This document shows, one piece after another, positions 37,401-46,249 of a stretch of DNA of 64,000 nt; position 1 is the stretch's first letter, and the number at the start of each line of letters is the position of its first letter. The notes under the pieces were generated by a model. That model made no database searches. It was given only the letters and a program-made list of their open reading frames with translations, and had not been told where the DNA came from. Both the position numbers and the translations under genes were made by a program. The DNA lies in assembly GCF_052119705.1 (NCBI RefSeq), contig NZ_JBGQOP010000012.1, positions 29,681-93,680 on the forward strand. The letters run 5' to 3'. Source of the DNA: Oceanimonas sp052119705. GTDB taxonomy: Bacteria > Pseudomonadota > Gammaproteobacteria > Enterobacterales > Aeromonadaceae.

Positions 37401-38117
37401 TTGCCCAGTGCTCAGATACAAATCCAGCAGTCGCGTGGCGGTTTCTAAGGTGGGGGCTTGCTTAAACGCGGCCTGTTGCAGGTGCACGGCTTGCTCAAAG
37501 TCTGCGATCTGCAGTGACAGCGCCACCAGTTCCTGATGACTGGTGTGCCCGCTTTCTAAATGAGGCAACAACAACTCAGCCCCTTTGGCTGTCATTGACA
37601 TCGAAATCGCGATATCCGCCAGAGCTCTGGCATCCATCGCTTCGGTCGGGGAGACTATTCCAGCAAAAAATTGCTGAAGCTTATGCTCAGTTTCTAACGC
37701 GGCGGCTTGCTGTTCTGTTTCTGATGCGCCTTTAGCTTGATGGTATTTATTCTGTAATAATTGGGCGTAACGGATGATAAAGGGCCAGTCGGGTGCCGAG
37801 CTATCTTTATCAAGGATTGATCCGGCCAATGCAATGGCCTCGTCTAGCTCGCCAAGTTGCGCGTAATTATCGATCAGTAGTTTACTCAGCTCCTCGTTTT
37901 CGGGGGCTCTGGCATGCAGTTGCTGTAAAAAAATCCGCGATACCTGGGGTGAGCTTGTTTGGTGCAAGAGCTGTATTAGCCTGCTTTGACTGGGCGCCAG
38001 TAACCACAAGATCCAAATAATAATGACCGCCAGCACTATTAAGGTGCGACGATTCAACAAATGCAACTGGCCGTTACTTGGCTCGTGTTCAAGGACGCGT
38101 TTAGAAAATAATTCCAT
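34485..38117 (-). CDS. pelB: Pel outer-membrane secretin-like export protein PelB
   Basis: 1210 residues: an N-terminal membrane helix at 24-42, a very long TPR scaffold (about 60-850, repeated A-L-x-LxPxN patterns), and a C-terminal beta-barrel of about 300 residues ending ...FSLGYSYRF. PelB is the outer-membrane channel for Pel, and its TPRs recruit and modulate PelA in P. aeruginosa. Length and order match. Only 12 nt separate it from pelC. Its upstream gap to pelA (171 nt) is larger than the other gaps in the operon. Confidence 0.95.
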   Translation of the reverse strand: MELFSKRVLEHEPSNGQLHLLNRRTLIVLAVIIIWILWLLAPSQSRLIQLLHQTSSPQVSRIFLQQLHARAPENEELSKLLIDNYAQLGELDEAIALAGSILDKDSSAPDWPFIIRYAQLLQNKYHQAKGASETEQQAAALETEHKLQQFFAGIVSPTEAMDARALADIAISMSMTAKGAELLLPHLESGHTSHQELVALSLQIADFEQAVHLQQAAFKQAPTLETATRLLDLYLSTGQAQQSQAFIANYQGALSKNLDYLRLTIDHSRAVGNIDTALAQSKILLALTPSKALKVSTAELAIAGGDFKLATALLMAVSETDSEIGGSATHLEQLHALYRWQGDIAGASGVSRLLLAQGATPVQLREGIADANYLGDVPLESLYYQKLAQTNQLNAAEYDEGLNAITQAQGTVAALQSAQALAALRPHDTALIMHQARLYASLGDYPNVIKQWHKLAALRQPMPTEAFLFANAYIKTGQAKHALQVLTTTSNWLHGDDEYLSTVAALAWETQQPALAQLTNEQLAARVSNKLDIYRYLSRSEPLKSDADIKQLLGLYQAKGNSAPLVAAIQASLDNEDQPIFAQLVEFASQDSTLTNNTVVLLYRAKLAKDTQQNDSAMALYRQILVLAPDNEWAINGLLWLAIDTQDHALMADIYEQFRHTKQDQSAFWLTFATAAQQLGRLEEANLWYQRVLLSNDHNSQPQAAVLLNYATLLDKQGEQEKAQRIRHYLASQLSEQLLLLPEGEISYRSLVALFVGEGTALQLTEQALINQQHQPPNHRLAQELFGYYLTLGKPDSVQAWHQDAAFSGYALPDWQKLALAMRAKDQAAIHALLEQSITLSVADRNTALQLTGQQTAAWQHGEALLGKLKDPQVERQLRQTYVGLHPDQVTGVSARAAHNTEWEITRYSLNYFAPYQPDSWQQGNWRLGTDLQTATMPAQLLGLERKDETRLRAGTLYLNPFAPDALINHQDSRWSFGIDVADGLGDQRLGLATEYLQRLNDDWAVSLRLAVNAPVETSQLLTLTGKDNTAGVGFSYQPTPREALSAQFDWHDISNRFGDDIAQGWSLNVRASEQLFFNDPAWQVYTSLAMQQLELSDEPLDGINTQLQGPAPLTSGDFVSEDYQRLAVGQRLWHGTPGLPGSTVPAPRYWLDTSLGYNVTTQQPDIAVSAGLGVQVLGNDEVSLSVDWQSQDQNGDQALIFSLGYSYRF

Positions 38118-38288
38118 TTTTTTCTCGTCGTCAGTTGTTCTCTATTAGCGTTTCAATTCAATCTTAGTGTCACTCGTCATCACGGATAAAACGGGCTGTC
38201 AGGTGCGCTGTGTGGTTACTGCATACTTAAGCCGCAACGCTGCACCATAGGTCGGGTTCGTAGGCGCAGCACAATCATTATCAAGGGA

Positions 38289-39167
38289 TCAGGGGTAGGC
38301 ATCTGGTCTGCCATCGAAAAATTCGGGTAGGCGTTTTGCTAGCGGCTTCATGGTGCTGACGCCAAACTGATACAGGAGGCCGTCACTAATGTAGGGGGTA
38401 TAACCTTCGTTGAGTAAACGTTGGGCTGCGGCCTGTTGTGCGCCTTGATCACTTTCAGGAATATAATCAATCACGATCACTTCCAGACCCAGTGCCTTGA
38501 CCCTGTTTAATTGCTGGCTCAGCCATGCCTGGTCCTGTGCATTCACTTTTCGATAATGGTCATTGAGCGGAGAGTAGGCGTGATAAAGAGACTCCGCAGC
38601 TACAGCATGAACAACCCCACTCAGCAGCTCCAACACCTCAAAGCCTCGATTAAGTATCAAGGTAGGTGTTGGCTTGAGCGCGGCCAAATCCTGAATGATT
38701 TGTACTAGCGCCTGTTGTTGCTTAGTTTTGTCCGCGGCTTGCTTAGCAAACAGTTGATAACTGTCGAGGGTGTCAAGAAAGAGGCCATCAAAGCCTTGCC
38801 GCAGATACTCGGCTGCAAGTGCGGCAATATGCTCCTGCCACTCAACGGCAGACAAGTCCATCACATGACTTTGCCAACTGACGTTTTGTACTGGGGAAAC
38901 CTCTGTTAACGACTGCGGCAGTGTTTTGCCGTCATATTCCCCGATACTGAGGTAGGCAAAAACTTGGGTGCCGGCTTGATGTAAGCTTGCTATCTGTTGC
39001 TGGGATATTACATTGGGCGTCACGACCACCCTGTCATAGATCATCAGCTCACATACTGAATCAATGCTGTTGTAATAAAAAGCGATGGACTTGGGCGTAC
39101 GCTCTGCCCCAATCACCTGAGTAAACAGGTTTGGTAGCAGTAAAGATATCCAGATGAGAAGACGCAT
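38289..39167 (-). CDS. pelA: PelA-type glycoside hydrolase, hydrolase domain only
   Basis: 292 residues: a signal peptide (LLIWISLLLPNLFTQVIGA) then a GH114/TM1410-like barrel. Candidate catalytic acidic residues are Asp132/Asp135 in GLFLDTLDSY and Glu192 in AAESLYHAYS, the latter at the position of the essential Glu of P. aeruginosa PelA. P. aeruginosa PelA is about 950 residues and continues into a reductase-like and a carbohydrate-esterase (deacetylase) domain; here the protein stops right after the hydrolase. No deacetylase is encoded between here and pelB or elsewhere in the window. First gene of the operon; starts at ATG 39167. Confidence 0.88.
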   Translation of the reverse strand: MRLLIWISLLLPNLFTQVIGAERTPKSIAFYYNSIDSVCELMIYDRVVVTPNVISQQQIASLHQAGTQVFAYLSIGEYDGKTLPQSLTEVSPVQNVSWQSHVMDLSAVEWQEHIAALAAEYLRQGFDGLFLDTLDSYQLFAKQAADKTKQQQALVQIIQDLAALKPTPTLILNRGFEVLELLSGVVHAVAAESLYHAYSPLNDHYRKVNAQDQAWLSQQLNRVKALGLEVIVIDYIPESDQGAQQAAAQRLLNEGYTPYISDGLLYQFGVSTMKPLAKRLPEFFDGRPDAYP

Positions 39168-39927
39168 TACATACTCCCTTGTATATGCTTGTTCGATACC
39201 TTTTAGCGAGCAACACTCATCCTGAGTTTCTCTTACACACTGTAATCTACTGTAGACGCGATTTAATAAACTGGGTATTAAATTGAGAAAAACACTCCCA
39301 CGCTTTCTCCCAAAGAAAAGAGCTATTTGCTAACGCCCCCCCCGTACTCTTGCACCTCATCTGAAGCCATTGAGCTTAGCTCAGCTGCAAATACTGCTCG
39401 TAAGAAGCCTCTGACAAACAATACATATACCTTCTGCCTCAGAAAAAATCTGATACCAGAGTCGGACTGCATACTTATCGCATGCCATGGTTAGGTGATA
39501 CGCAATGCCAGCCGTTAAGCTATCGAGGCTCATACCGCTATCGCCATTAGCATTCGAAGGCTTGATCGCAAAATAAATTGCTTAGAAAATCGCGATTTCA
39601 CGCTGATGGGAGATTATTTATGGGGAGTAATTACGGAGAGTACTTATTGATAATACTTATTAATGATACTTCTGGGGAGTATTCAAGGTGAAAGCAGGTA
39701 TCAAACTCAAGACATGACCCAACCGTAAGCACTGATTTAGTCTTATAGCTGGCAAAGCGGAACAGATTTTTATAGGGGAGTATGTTAATTGACGCCAATA
39801 CATAAAAACAACCTGAATGTAGTTTTGTTACTACAAAGCCGGGCTATGTCAGCTTATGGTGCAATTTATGTCAGCAATTAGGGAAGATTTGTCAACTTAT
39901 GGTGAAAGCGACAAATACTAAATTTGG
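39168..39927. promoter_or_regulatory. pel operon upstream region with repeated motifs
   Basis: About 760 bp without a gene, expected to hold the pel promoter. Two features stand out. An inverted repeat ATTTAATA-N7-TATTAAAT lies at 39261-39283, about 95 bp before pelA. An octamer GGGGAGTA occurs three times on the plus strand (39622, 39674, 39775) in an AT-rich stretch that also contains repeated TACTTATTgATAA units. They may be binding sites for a c-di-GMP-responsive or stress regulator, which I cannot name. Confidence 0.5.
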
Positions 39928-40040
39928 GTGGCAACCCCGCCAGCCGCATCCCGGCACTCAGAGGTTCCTGCTTTGGTTGCTCCCTTCCGGGCCTGGCCTA
40001 GTAAACAAGATTCTGATGCGAGAGGACCAACGGGGTCACC
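39928..40040 (-). ncRNA. ffs: 4.5S RNA (signal recognition particle RNA)
   Basis: On the minus strand the sequence has the conserved SRP Alu-less hairpin: the apical AGGCCAGGCCCGGAAGGGAG segment containing the GGAA tetraloop, then AGCAACCAAAGCAGG on the return strand. Terminal halves GGTGACCCC and GGGGTTGCCACC pair. Length of about 113 nt matches E. coli 4.5S RNA (114 nt). It forms the particle with Ffh for co-translational membrane targeting. End positions are estimated from the closing stem. Confidence 0.94.
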
Positions 40041-40172
40041 ATAGAGAGGCCAGTTTAACAAAGCTGAGCCTGATTGCAATGCCTGCCAAACTGACTGCAG
40101 CTTTATTAATCAACGGGTGTCAACGCGAGGCCGCGCACTAGCCAAATACGGCCCTCTTTACACAAGTAAACA

Positions 40173-41900
40173 TTAAAACGGAAACACCATAGGCACCAGT
40201 GTGAGCACACTGGCCGAGTACAAAATACTTACCGGCAAGCCCGCCTTTAGATAATCCAGCATTCGATAGCGGCCCGGTGAATACACCATCAAGTGGGTTT
40301 GATAACCAAACGGAATAATGAAACAAGCGCTGGCACCAAAGGCCACCGCCATAATAAAAGGCATGGGGTCGGCACCAAAGGCGGTGGCCGTGGATAAGCC
40401 AATCGGAAACACTAAGGCGGCCGCCGCGTTATTGGTTACCACTTCCGTTAAGATAAGCGTAATAAAAAACACCCCAATAAACGCACCGTACACCCCATAA
40501 CCATCGCAGACGCTGCGCACCGCATCGGCCACTAACTGGGCACCGCCCGAGCTTTCCAGTGCCTTAGCTACTGTCAATGCAGAGCCAATGATTAGCCACA
40601 GTTCAAATGGGAAACGCCGACGTAACTCACTCACTGTGAGTACTTTAGTCACCAGTAACAGCGCCAGCAATATCAGCAAGCCATTCAGCAGCGGCACCAG
40701 ATTTAACGCCGACAGGCCGATCACGGCTCCAAAACCGGCGAAGGCTAATAGACTTTGCTTAGGTGCCAGCTTGGGTCTTTGCAAACTGCCGCTCATCACA
40801 TGGAAGTTGCGGTCTATGTTGCGCTGCTCTTTAAAATCTGGGCCCACGGCCAACAGTAAACTATCACCCACGCGCAGCGGTATCTGACCCAGTTGACCCG
40901 TTAAGCGACGCTTACCACGGCGAATACCCACTACGCCTGCGTTAAACAAGGTTCTAAAGTCCACTTCACGCAAGGTGCGATTAGGCAGCTCAGACTCATG
41001 ACTGATCACCACTTCCACTAAATTGGACGCTAATAGGCGGTCAACTTGGGTGCCAAACAGCTGTAAGCCCGAAAAACGCTGTAAGGTTTGCACCTTTTCC
41101 ACTTCCCCGGTAAACACCAGCACATCGCCCTCTTCGAGTACTTCTTCGGGAGTAACTGGGCTTAATAAGCGGTCGTGACGCACAATTTCCAACAAGAACA
41201 AGCCATCGAGATTACGCAATTGATTATCTTCAATGCTATTACCAATCAGTGACGAGCCAGCTGTGACTTGGGCTTCTAAGAAATAGGATTGAGCCACCTC
41301 TTGATCCAGCACGCGGTTTTTCGGTAATAAGCGCGCACTGAACATCAAACCGAAAATACAAATAATGGCGACCGGCAAGCCGACCAAGGTAAACTGAAAC
41401 ATGCCCAGCGGCGGCAAACCGGCGTTAATCACAAACGAGTTCACCACCAAGTTAGTGGAGGTGCCGACTAAGGTAGTAATACCGCCAAGAATGGACGCGT
41501 ACGACAGCGGGATCAGCAAGCGCGATGCAGGGATATAGCGCTGGCGAGAGATAACACCCAGCAGCGATCCCACCACGGCGGTGTTATTTAAAAATGCTGA
41601 CATAAAGGCGGTCACGCCCATTAAGCGCAGACTGGCCATGGACTCGCGGCCTTTTAATAAGGCATCCGACAATCGGTCCAGCAATGGCGAGCGCTCCAAT
41701 GCCAAAGACACCAGCATGAGTACTACCAAGGTGATAAGTGCGGAATTAGAGAAACTACTGAGCAGCTCTTGCTGTTCAGTTACGCCGAGCAGCACTAACG
41801 CCACGGCCCAAGATGTAAACAAGACTGCGGGCGACACGCGCCCGTGGATCAGCAAAGCCAACAAAACACCAATCGATGCTAATACCCAATATGCTGTCAT
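40173..41900 (-). CDS. SLC13-family permease with two TrkA-C domains, likely sulfate transporter
   Basis: 575 residues from ATG 41900. Two blocks of membrane helices surround two cytosolic RCK/TrkA-C domains (about 205-285 and 295-375; EEGDVLVFTG, RVGDSLLLAVG). Membrane block motifs such as FLNNTAVVGSLLGVISR and TNNAAAALVFPIGLS are typical of the DASS/SLC13 sodium-coupled anion transporter family. Divergent from cysD-cysNC across 121 bp, so sulfate or a related anion is the likely substrate; this is context-based. Weak ribosome site; a start at 41933 is possible but adds no known domain. Confidence 0.88.
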   Translation of the reverse strand: MTAYWVLASIGVLLALLIHGRVSPAVLFTSWAVALVLLGVTEQQELLSSFSNSALITLVVLMLVSLALERSPLLDRLSDALLKGRESMASLRLMGVTAFMSAFLNNTAVVGSLLGVISRQRYIPASRLLIPLSYASILGGITTLVGTSTNLVVNSFVINAGLPPLGMFQFTLVGLPVAIICIFGLMFSARLLPKNRVLDQEVAQSYFLEAQVTAGSSLIGNSIEDNQLRNLDGLFLLEIVRHDRLLSPVTPEEVLEEGDVLVFTGEVEKVQTLQRFSGLQLFGTQVDRLLASNLVEVVISHESELPNRTLREVDFRTLFNAGVVGIRRGKRRLTGQLGQIPLRVGDSLLLAVGPDFKEQRNIDRNFHVMSGSLQRPKLAPKQSLLAFAGFGAVIGLSALNLVPLLNGLLILLALLLVTKVLTVSELRRRFPFELWLIIGSALTVAKALESSGGAQLVADAVRSVCDGYGVYGAFIGVFFITLILTEVVTNNAAAALVFPIGLSTATAFGADPMPFIMAVAFGASACFIIPFGYQTHLMVYSPGRYRMLDYLKAGLPVSILYSASVLTLVPMVFPF

Positions 41901-41943
41901 ATATAACCACTCGCTCTTTAGCAGGGCTATCATTGTACATATA

Positions 41944-41961
41944 TATCAAATAAACTTGATA
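41944..41961. promoter_or_regulatory. Palindrome in the permease/cysD divergent promoter
   Basis: TATCAA-N6-TTGATA in an AT-rich 121-bp gap between two divergent sulfate-related genes, 44 bp from one start and 60 bp from the other. Position fits a shared operator (CysB or another LysR-type regulator would be natural), but the regulator is not shown. Confidence 0.45.
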
Positions 41962-42021
41962 CATAGATAGATTATAACATTTGGTTATTAGCATAATCCC
42001 TAATTGAGAGCGAAATCACTC

Positions 42022-42921
42022 ATGAACCTAACGCACCTACAACGGCTTGAAGCCGAAAGTATTCACATTATGCGGGAAGTGGTGGCGGAAGCCGACAATC
42101 CTGTGATGTTGTATTCCATCGGTAAGGACAGCGCCGTTATGCTGCACTTGGCGATGAAGGCTTTTTATCCCTCTCTGCCACCCTTTCCGCTACTGCATGT
42201 GGACACGCGCTGGAAGTTTCGCGAAATGTACACCTTTCGCGACCAAATGGTGGAGAAGCTCGGCCTTAAGCTGCTGACCCACATCAATCCAGAAGCCATA
42301 GAGAAAAACATTAATCCTTTCACCCATGGCTCGGCTGTTCATACGGATATCACCAAAACCGAGGGCCTAAAGCAGGCATTGGATCATTATGGCTTTGATG
42401 CCGCCTTTGGTGGCGCACGCCGTGATGAAGAAAAGTCCCGTGCTAAAGAGCGTATTTTCTCGTTCCGTACCGAGCAGCATCGCTGGGATCCGAAGAATCA
42501 GCGCCCAGAATTATGGAAGCTGTATAACGCGCGTAAGCACAAAGGCGAGTCTATTCGGGTGTTCCCGATTTCCAACTGGACCGAGCTGGACATCTGGCAG
42601 TATATCCATTTAGAAAACATCCCGATTGTGCCTTTGTATCTGGCCGCCCCTCGCCCGGTAGTCGAGCGCGACGGTACTTTGATCATGGTCGACGACGAAC
42701 GCATGCCGTTGAAAGAAGGCGAAGTGCCGATGATCAAGAATGTGCGCTTTAGAACGCTGGGCTGTTACCCACTCACGGGTGCGGTGGAGTCAGAAGCCAC
42801 CACTTTGCCAGAAATTATTCAAGAAATGCTGCTGACTAAAACCTCAGAGCGCCAAGGCCGCATGATAGATCACGACTCTGCTGCGTCCATGGAAAAGAAG
42901 AAACAAGAAGGGTATTTCTAA
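42022..42921 (+). CDS. cysD: Sulfate adenylyltransferase small subunit CysD
   Basis: 299 residues from ATG 42022. PP-loop ATPase motif SIGKDSAVM (about 34-42), and the conserved HVDTRWKFREMY, GGARRDEEKSRAKER and CYPLTGAVESEA segments of CysD. With CysN it forms adenylyl sulfate (APS) from ATP and sulfate, driven by GTP hydrolysis. Located in the cytoplasm. It is 108 nt upstream of cysNC on the same strand. Complete and typical in length. Confidence 0.96.
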   Translation: MNLTHLQRLEAESIHIMREVVAEADNPVMLYSIGKDSAVMLHLAMKAFYPSLPPFPLLHVDTRWKFREMYTFRDQMVEKLGLKLLTHINPEAIEKNINPFTHGSAVHTDITKTEGLKQALDHYGFDAAFGGARRDEEKSRAKERIFSFRTEQHRWDPKNQRPELWKLYNARKHKGESIRVFPISNWTELDIWQYIHLENIPIVPLYLAAPRPVVERDGTLIMVDDERMPLKEGEVPMIKNVRFRTLGCYPLTGAVESEATTLPEIIQEMLLTKTSERQGRMIDHDSAASMEKKKQEGYF

Positions 42922-43029
42922 GCGACGACACAGCTTAGAAAACACCAAGCTAAAAGAAATAAATAATGCTGAGTGCCCTACATGGGCGCCAGTAAGAAAC
43001 GGAAGGCTCACCGCTCCGAAGGAAAAAAC

Positions 43030-44949
43030 ATGAATTTATCATCTCTGATTGAAACGGATATTGAAGAATATTTAAAAGCTCACGAACAGAAGAGTTTGTT
43101 GCGCTTTATCACCTGCGGCAGTGTGGATGACGGCAAGAGTACCCTGATTGGGCGTTTGCTGTTTGAATCCAAGATGCTGTTTGAAGACCAGTTAGCGGCC
43201 ATGGAAGCGGACTCCAAAAAATGGGGCACCCAAGGCGAAGATATCGACTTCGCACTGTTAGTGGATGGTCTTGCCGCCGAGCGCGAGCAAGGCATTACTA
43301 TCGATGTGGCCTATCGCTTCTTTTCTACCGATAAGCGTAAGTTTATCGTCGCCGATACTCCAGGCCACGAGCAATACACCCGCAACATGGTAACTGGCGC
43401 CTCTACGGCGGATGCGGCCATCTTAATGGTCGATGCCCGTAAAGGCATACTCACCCAAACTCGTCGTCACAGCTATTTAATGTCGCTGCTGGGTATTCGC
43501 CATATTATCGTTGCTATCAACAAGATGGACTTGGTGGACTATTCTCAAGCACGCTTTGATGAGATCCAAGCCGAATACGCCGCCTTTGCTGAACAACTGG
43601 GCTTAAAGAATATCACCTATATTCCGCTGTCGGCGTTTAAAGGCGACAACATAGTTGAAGCCAGCCCGCGCATGCCTTGGTACTCGGCGCCTCAATATAA
43701 TGGCGAGTCGCTAATGAATTTCTTAGAGACGGTCGAAATCGATGATATTCGCATGCAGCGCGCACCGTTTCGCTTACCCGTCCAGTGGGTAAACCGCCCT
43801 AACCTAGACTTCCGTGGCTTCTCGGGCACCATCACCAGTGGCGTCGTTAAGCCGGGTGACCGTATTCGCGTGCAACCTTCGGGCAAAGAAAGCTCAGTGG
43901 CACGCATCGTCACTTACAATGGTGATCTTGAGCAAGCGGTCGCGGGTCAGTCCATTACCTTAACGCTGAAAGATGAGATTGATATCTCGCGTGGCGATGT
44001 GATCTCCATTGCCGAAGCTCCAGCCGAAACCGCTGATCAGTTTGAGAGCACTGTCGTGTGGATGCATGAAGACGCCCTGCTGCCTGGTCGCCCTTACCTG
44101 CTGAAAATTGGCACCCAAACCGTGACCGCCAGCGTGACCGATATTAAATATCAGGTCAACGTCAATACGCTGGAGCACACCGCCGCCAAGCAATTAGAGC
44201 TAAACGGCATTGCGGTATGTAATATCAACCTAGACCGTGCCATTGCCTTTGATGATTACCAAACCAACAAAGACACCGGCGGTTTTATCTTAATCGACCG
44301 CTTAAGCAACACCACAGTCGCGGCCGGCATGCTGCACTTTGCACTGCGCCGCAGTCAAAATATTCATTATCAGCATGTGGATGTAAATAAAGCGGTACGC
44401 GCGGCAGCCAAAGGCCAAACGCCGAGTGTGTTGTGGTTTACCGGTTTATCCGGTGCCGGCAAGTCGACCATTGCCAACTTGGTGGAGAAGAAGCTGCATG
44501 CACTGGGCAATCACACCTACCTGCTCGACGGCGATAACGTGCGTCACGGCCTAAACAAAGACTTGGGCTTTACCGATGCGGATCGGGTAGAGAACATTCG
44601 CCGCATTGGTGAAGTGTCTAAGTTGATGGTGGACGCGGGCTTAATCGTACTCACCGCCTTTATCTCGCCCTTTACCGCAGAGCGCCGTATGGCTCGTGAG
44701 CAGTTGGCGGAAGGCGAGTTTATCGAGGTGTTTGTCGATACCCCGCTAGACGTGGCCGAAGAGCGCGACGTTAAGGGCCTGTATAAGAAGGCGCGAGCGG
44801 GTGAGTTGAAAAACTTCACCGGCATCGACTCCGCTTATGAACGCCCAGCTGCGCCAGAAATCCATTTGGATGCAGCTAACCTGAGTGCCGACGAAGCGGC
44901 TGACTTGGTCATCATAGAGTTGCGTAAGCGCGGCATTATTCACGGCTAA
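43030..44949 (+). CDS. cysNC: Bifunctional sulfate adenylyltransferase large subunit/APS kinase CysNC
   Basis: 639 residues from ATG 43030 (AAGGA 7 nt upstream). The N-terminal GTPase (about 1-440) has GSVDDGKST, DTPGHEQYTRNM and NKMD motifs and beta-barrel domains. The C-terminal APS kinase (about 445-639) has the GLSGAGKST P-loop near residue 472 and the conserved DGDNVRHGLNKDLGF. It makes APS and phosphorylates it to PAPS. The fused form is common outside the enterics. The start was trimmed from a longer frame lacking homology. Confidence 0.96.
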   Translation: MNLSSLIETDIEEYLKAHEQKSLLRFITCGSVDDGKSTLIGRLLFESKMLFEDQLAAMEADSKKWGTQGEDIDFALLVDGLAAEREQGITIDVAYRFFSTDKRKFIVADTPGHEQYTRNMVTGASTADAAILMVDARKGILTQTRRHSYLMSLLGIRHIIVAINKMDLVDYSQARFDEIQAEYAAFAEQLGLKNITYIPLSAFKGDNIVEASPRMPWYSAPQYNGESLMNFLETVEIDDIRMQRAPFRLPVQWVNRPNLDFRGFSGTITSGVVKPGDRIRVQPSGKESSVARIVTYNGDLEQAVAGQSITLTLKDEIDISRGDVISIAEAPAETADQFESTVVWMHEDALLPGRPYLLKIGTQTVTASVTDIKYQVNVNTLEHTAAKQLELNGIAVCNINLDRAIAFDDYQTNKDTGGFILIDRLSNTTVAAGMLHFALRRSQNIHYQHVDVNKAVRAAAKGQTPSVLWFTGLSGAGKSTIANLVEKKLHALGNHTYLLDGDNVRHGLNKDLGFTDADRVENIRRIGEVSKLMVDAGLIVLTAFISPFTAERRMAREQLAEGEFIEVFVDTPLDVAEERDVKGLYKKARAGELKNFTGIDSAYERPAAPEIHLDAANLSADEAADLVIIELRKRGIIHG

Positions 44950-44982
44950 GATGCGAACATTCGCACCCAAACCGTAAACAAC

Positions 44983-45006
44983 AAAAGGAGCCGAAAGGCT
45001 CCTTTT
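44983..45006 (+). terminator. Rho-independent terminator of cysD-cysNC
   Basis: AAAAGGAGCC (44983-44992), GAAA loop, GGCTCCTTTT (44997-45006) and further Ts, 34 nt after the cysNC stop. Confidence 0.93.
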
Positions 45007-45080
45007 TTATGACCTGCGGATAAACCGGCGGTTAAAAATCAACACAAACCACCAACAGCAAAATGGCGGACGTAAAAAAA

Positions 45081-45102
45081 ACACCGAGCCTAGGCTCGGT
45101 GT
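45081..45102 (-). terminator. Rho-independent terminator of yfcL
   Basis: ACACCGAGCC-TA-GGCTCGGTGT, a perfect stem; on the minus strand it is followed by eight Ts, placing it 22 nt after the yfcL stop. It faces the cysNC terminator. Confidence 0.92.
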
Positions 45103-45123
45103 GGGTTACTGGTTTGCTGACGG

Positions 45124-45417
45124 CTATTTTACGGGCGTGGTTTGTTCAACCTTGCTGATCAGATTGCTCCAAAAACCTTCGACTAAAGCTTGGTCTTGTT
45201 CGTTTAGCTCGCCGGCCATAATAGCGTCATGCAAGCTGCGATTCACCCGAGATTTAACGTCACGCAAGTGGGTGCGCCCGTCAATGTCACATTCAGCAAC
45301 CGACAAAGTAATGTGGCCACGCAGATAACCACCAGCAAACAACTGGTCGTCGGTAGCGGTGGCGATATTGTCGTCAATTTCAGCTAACAGCAGTCGTTCA
45401 AACTCAAAAATATTCAT
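45124..45417 (-). CDS. yfcL: YfcL family protein
   Basis: 97 residues, matching E. coli YfcL over most of its length (IDDNIATATDDQLFAGGYLRGHITLSVAE; IMAGELNEQDQALVEGFW). A small acidic cytoplasmic protein of unknown function. In enterics yfcL lies beside epmC(yfcM) and aroC, and the same order is present here, so synteny supports the call. Confidence 0.9.
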   Translation of the reverse strand: MNIFEFERLLLAEIDDNIATATDDQLFAGGYLRGHITLSVAECDIDGRTHLRDVKSRVNRSLHDAIMAGELNEQDQALVEGFWSNLISKVEQTTPVK

Positions 45418-45684
45418 GTATTACGCCTCAAACTCTGGGTGTGCCACCCGTACCAAAACTTTAGCATTATGTCAGTAATCACACGCTTTAACCCGTTTAA
45501 GACAGGTCTAACCGTGATACCTGTGTGTCTACTCGCAGTGGACGACCTGCAAGCGTTGAGTTTAACCTAAGTCGCCAATCGTCAGGTATTTTCTTGCCTC
45601 TTAGTGCTCATAACCTTTGGCTACATGTTAAAGAGGTCGAATACGCTTTACCTAACCTAAGGCGACCTAACAAAAAATGTTCAA

Positions 45685-46212
45685 TCACAGACTAAAACTC
45701 GCCGCCGTAGGCAGCGTTTGGCCATAGTGCTTGGCTAGCGCCTGCATTAAGGTTTGCGCCCGTGCGGGAAAACCTTGCTCCAAATACACTAATGCTTGCT
45801 CACGCACCCGCGCCTTAAAGGCGTGGCGGTCTGGCTCTACGCTGCCGTTTAAGTTGTCGCAGCTCACGTTAAAGTGAAAGCCGCAGCACAAGGACAAAGC
45901 CCATTCGATGGCTTGGGGTTTTATTTCAACGCCTTCAAACTGGGCTTGCTGCTCGCCGTCTCGGCCATCGGGGCAATACCAGTAGCCGTAATCTTCTTGT
46001 AAGCGGCGTGCGTCACCGGCTAACAACCAATGCGCCACTTCATGCAAGGCACTGGCAAAAAAGCCATGGGCGAACAAGATACGATGATGATCAATGTGCG
46101 CGTTAGCAGGCAAATAAATCGGCTCGCCATCGCTCAATTCAAGGCGCGTATTGGTGCTGGCGGCAAAGCATTGGTTAAACAGGGAAATGAGATCCCCATA
46201 GTAAAATGACAT
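45685..46212 (-). CDS. epmC: Elongation factor P hydroxylase EpmC
   Basis: 175 residues. The HGFFASALHEVAHWLLAG segment provides an HExxH metal motif typical of YfcM/EpmC, and EDYGYWYCPDGRDGEQQAQFE is strongly conserved in the family. EpmC hydroxylates the EpmAB-modified lysine of EF-P. Adjacent to aroC as in E. coli. EpmA/EpmB and EF-P are not in the window. Confidence 0.94.
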   Translation of the reverse strand: MSFYYGDLISLFNQCFAASTNTRLELSDGEPIYLPANAHIDHHRILFAHGFFASALHEVAHWLLAGDARRLQEDYGYWYCPDGRDGEQQAQFEGVEIKPQAIEWALSLCCGFHFNVSCDNLNGSVEPDRHAFKARVREQALVYLEQGFPARAQTLMQALAKHYGQTLPTAASFSL

Positions 46213-46249
46213 AAAAAACGGCCCTCAATTAAGGACCGTTATTCTACCC

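Noticed and set aside
39899..40141. 80-codon plus-strand frame
   Set aside because: Covers the complement of 4.5S RNA; the conserved RNA explains the sequence.
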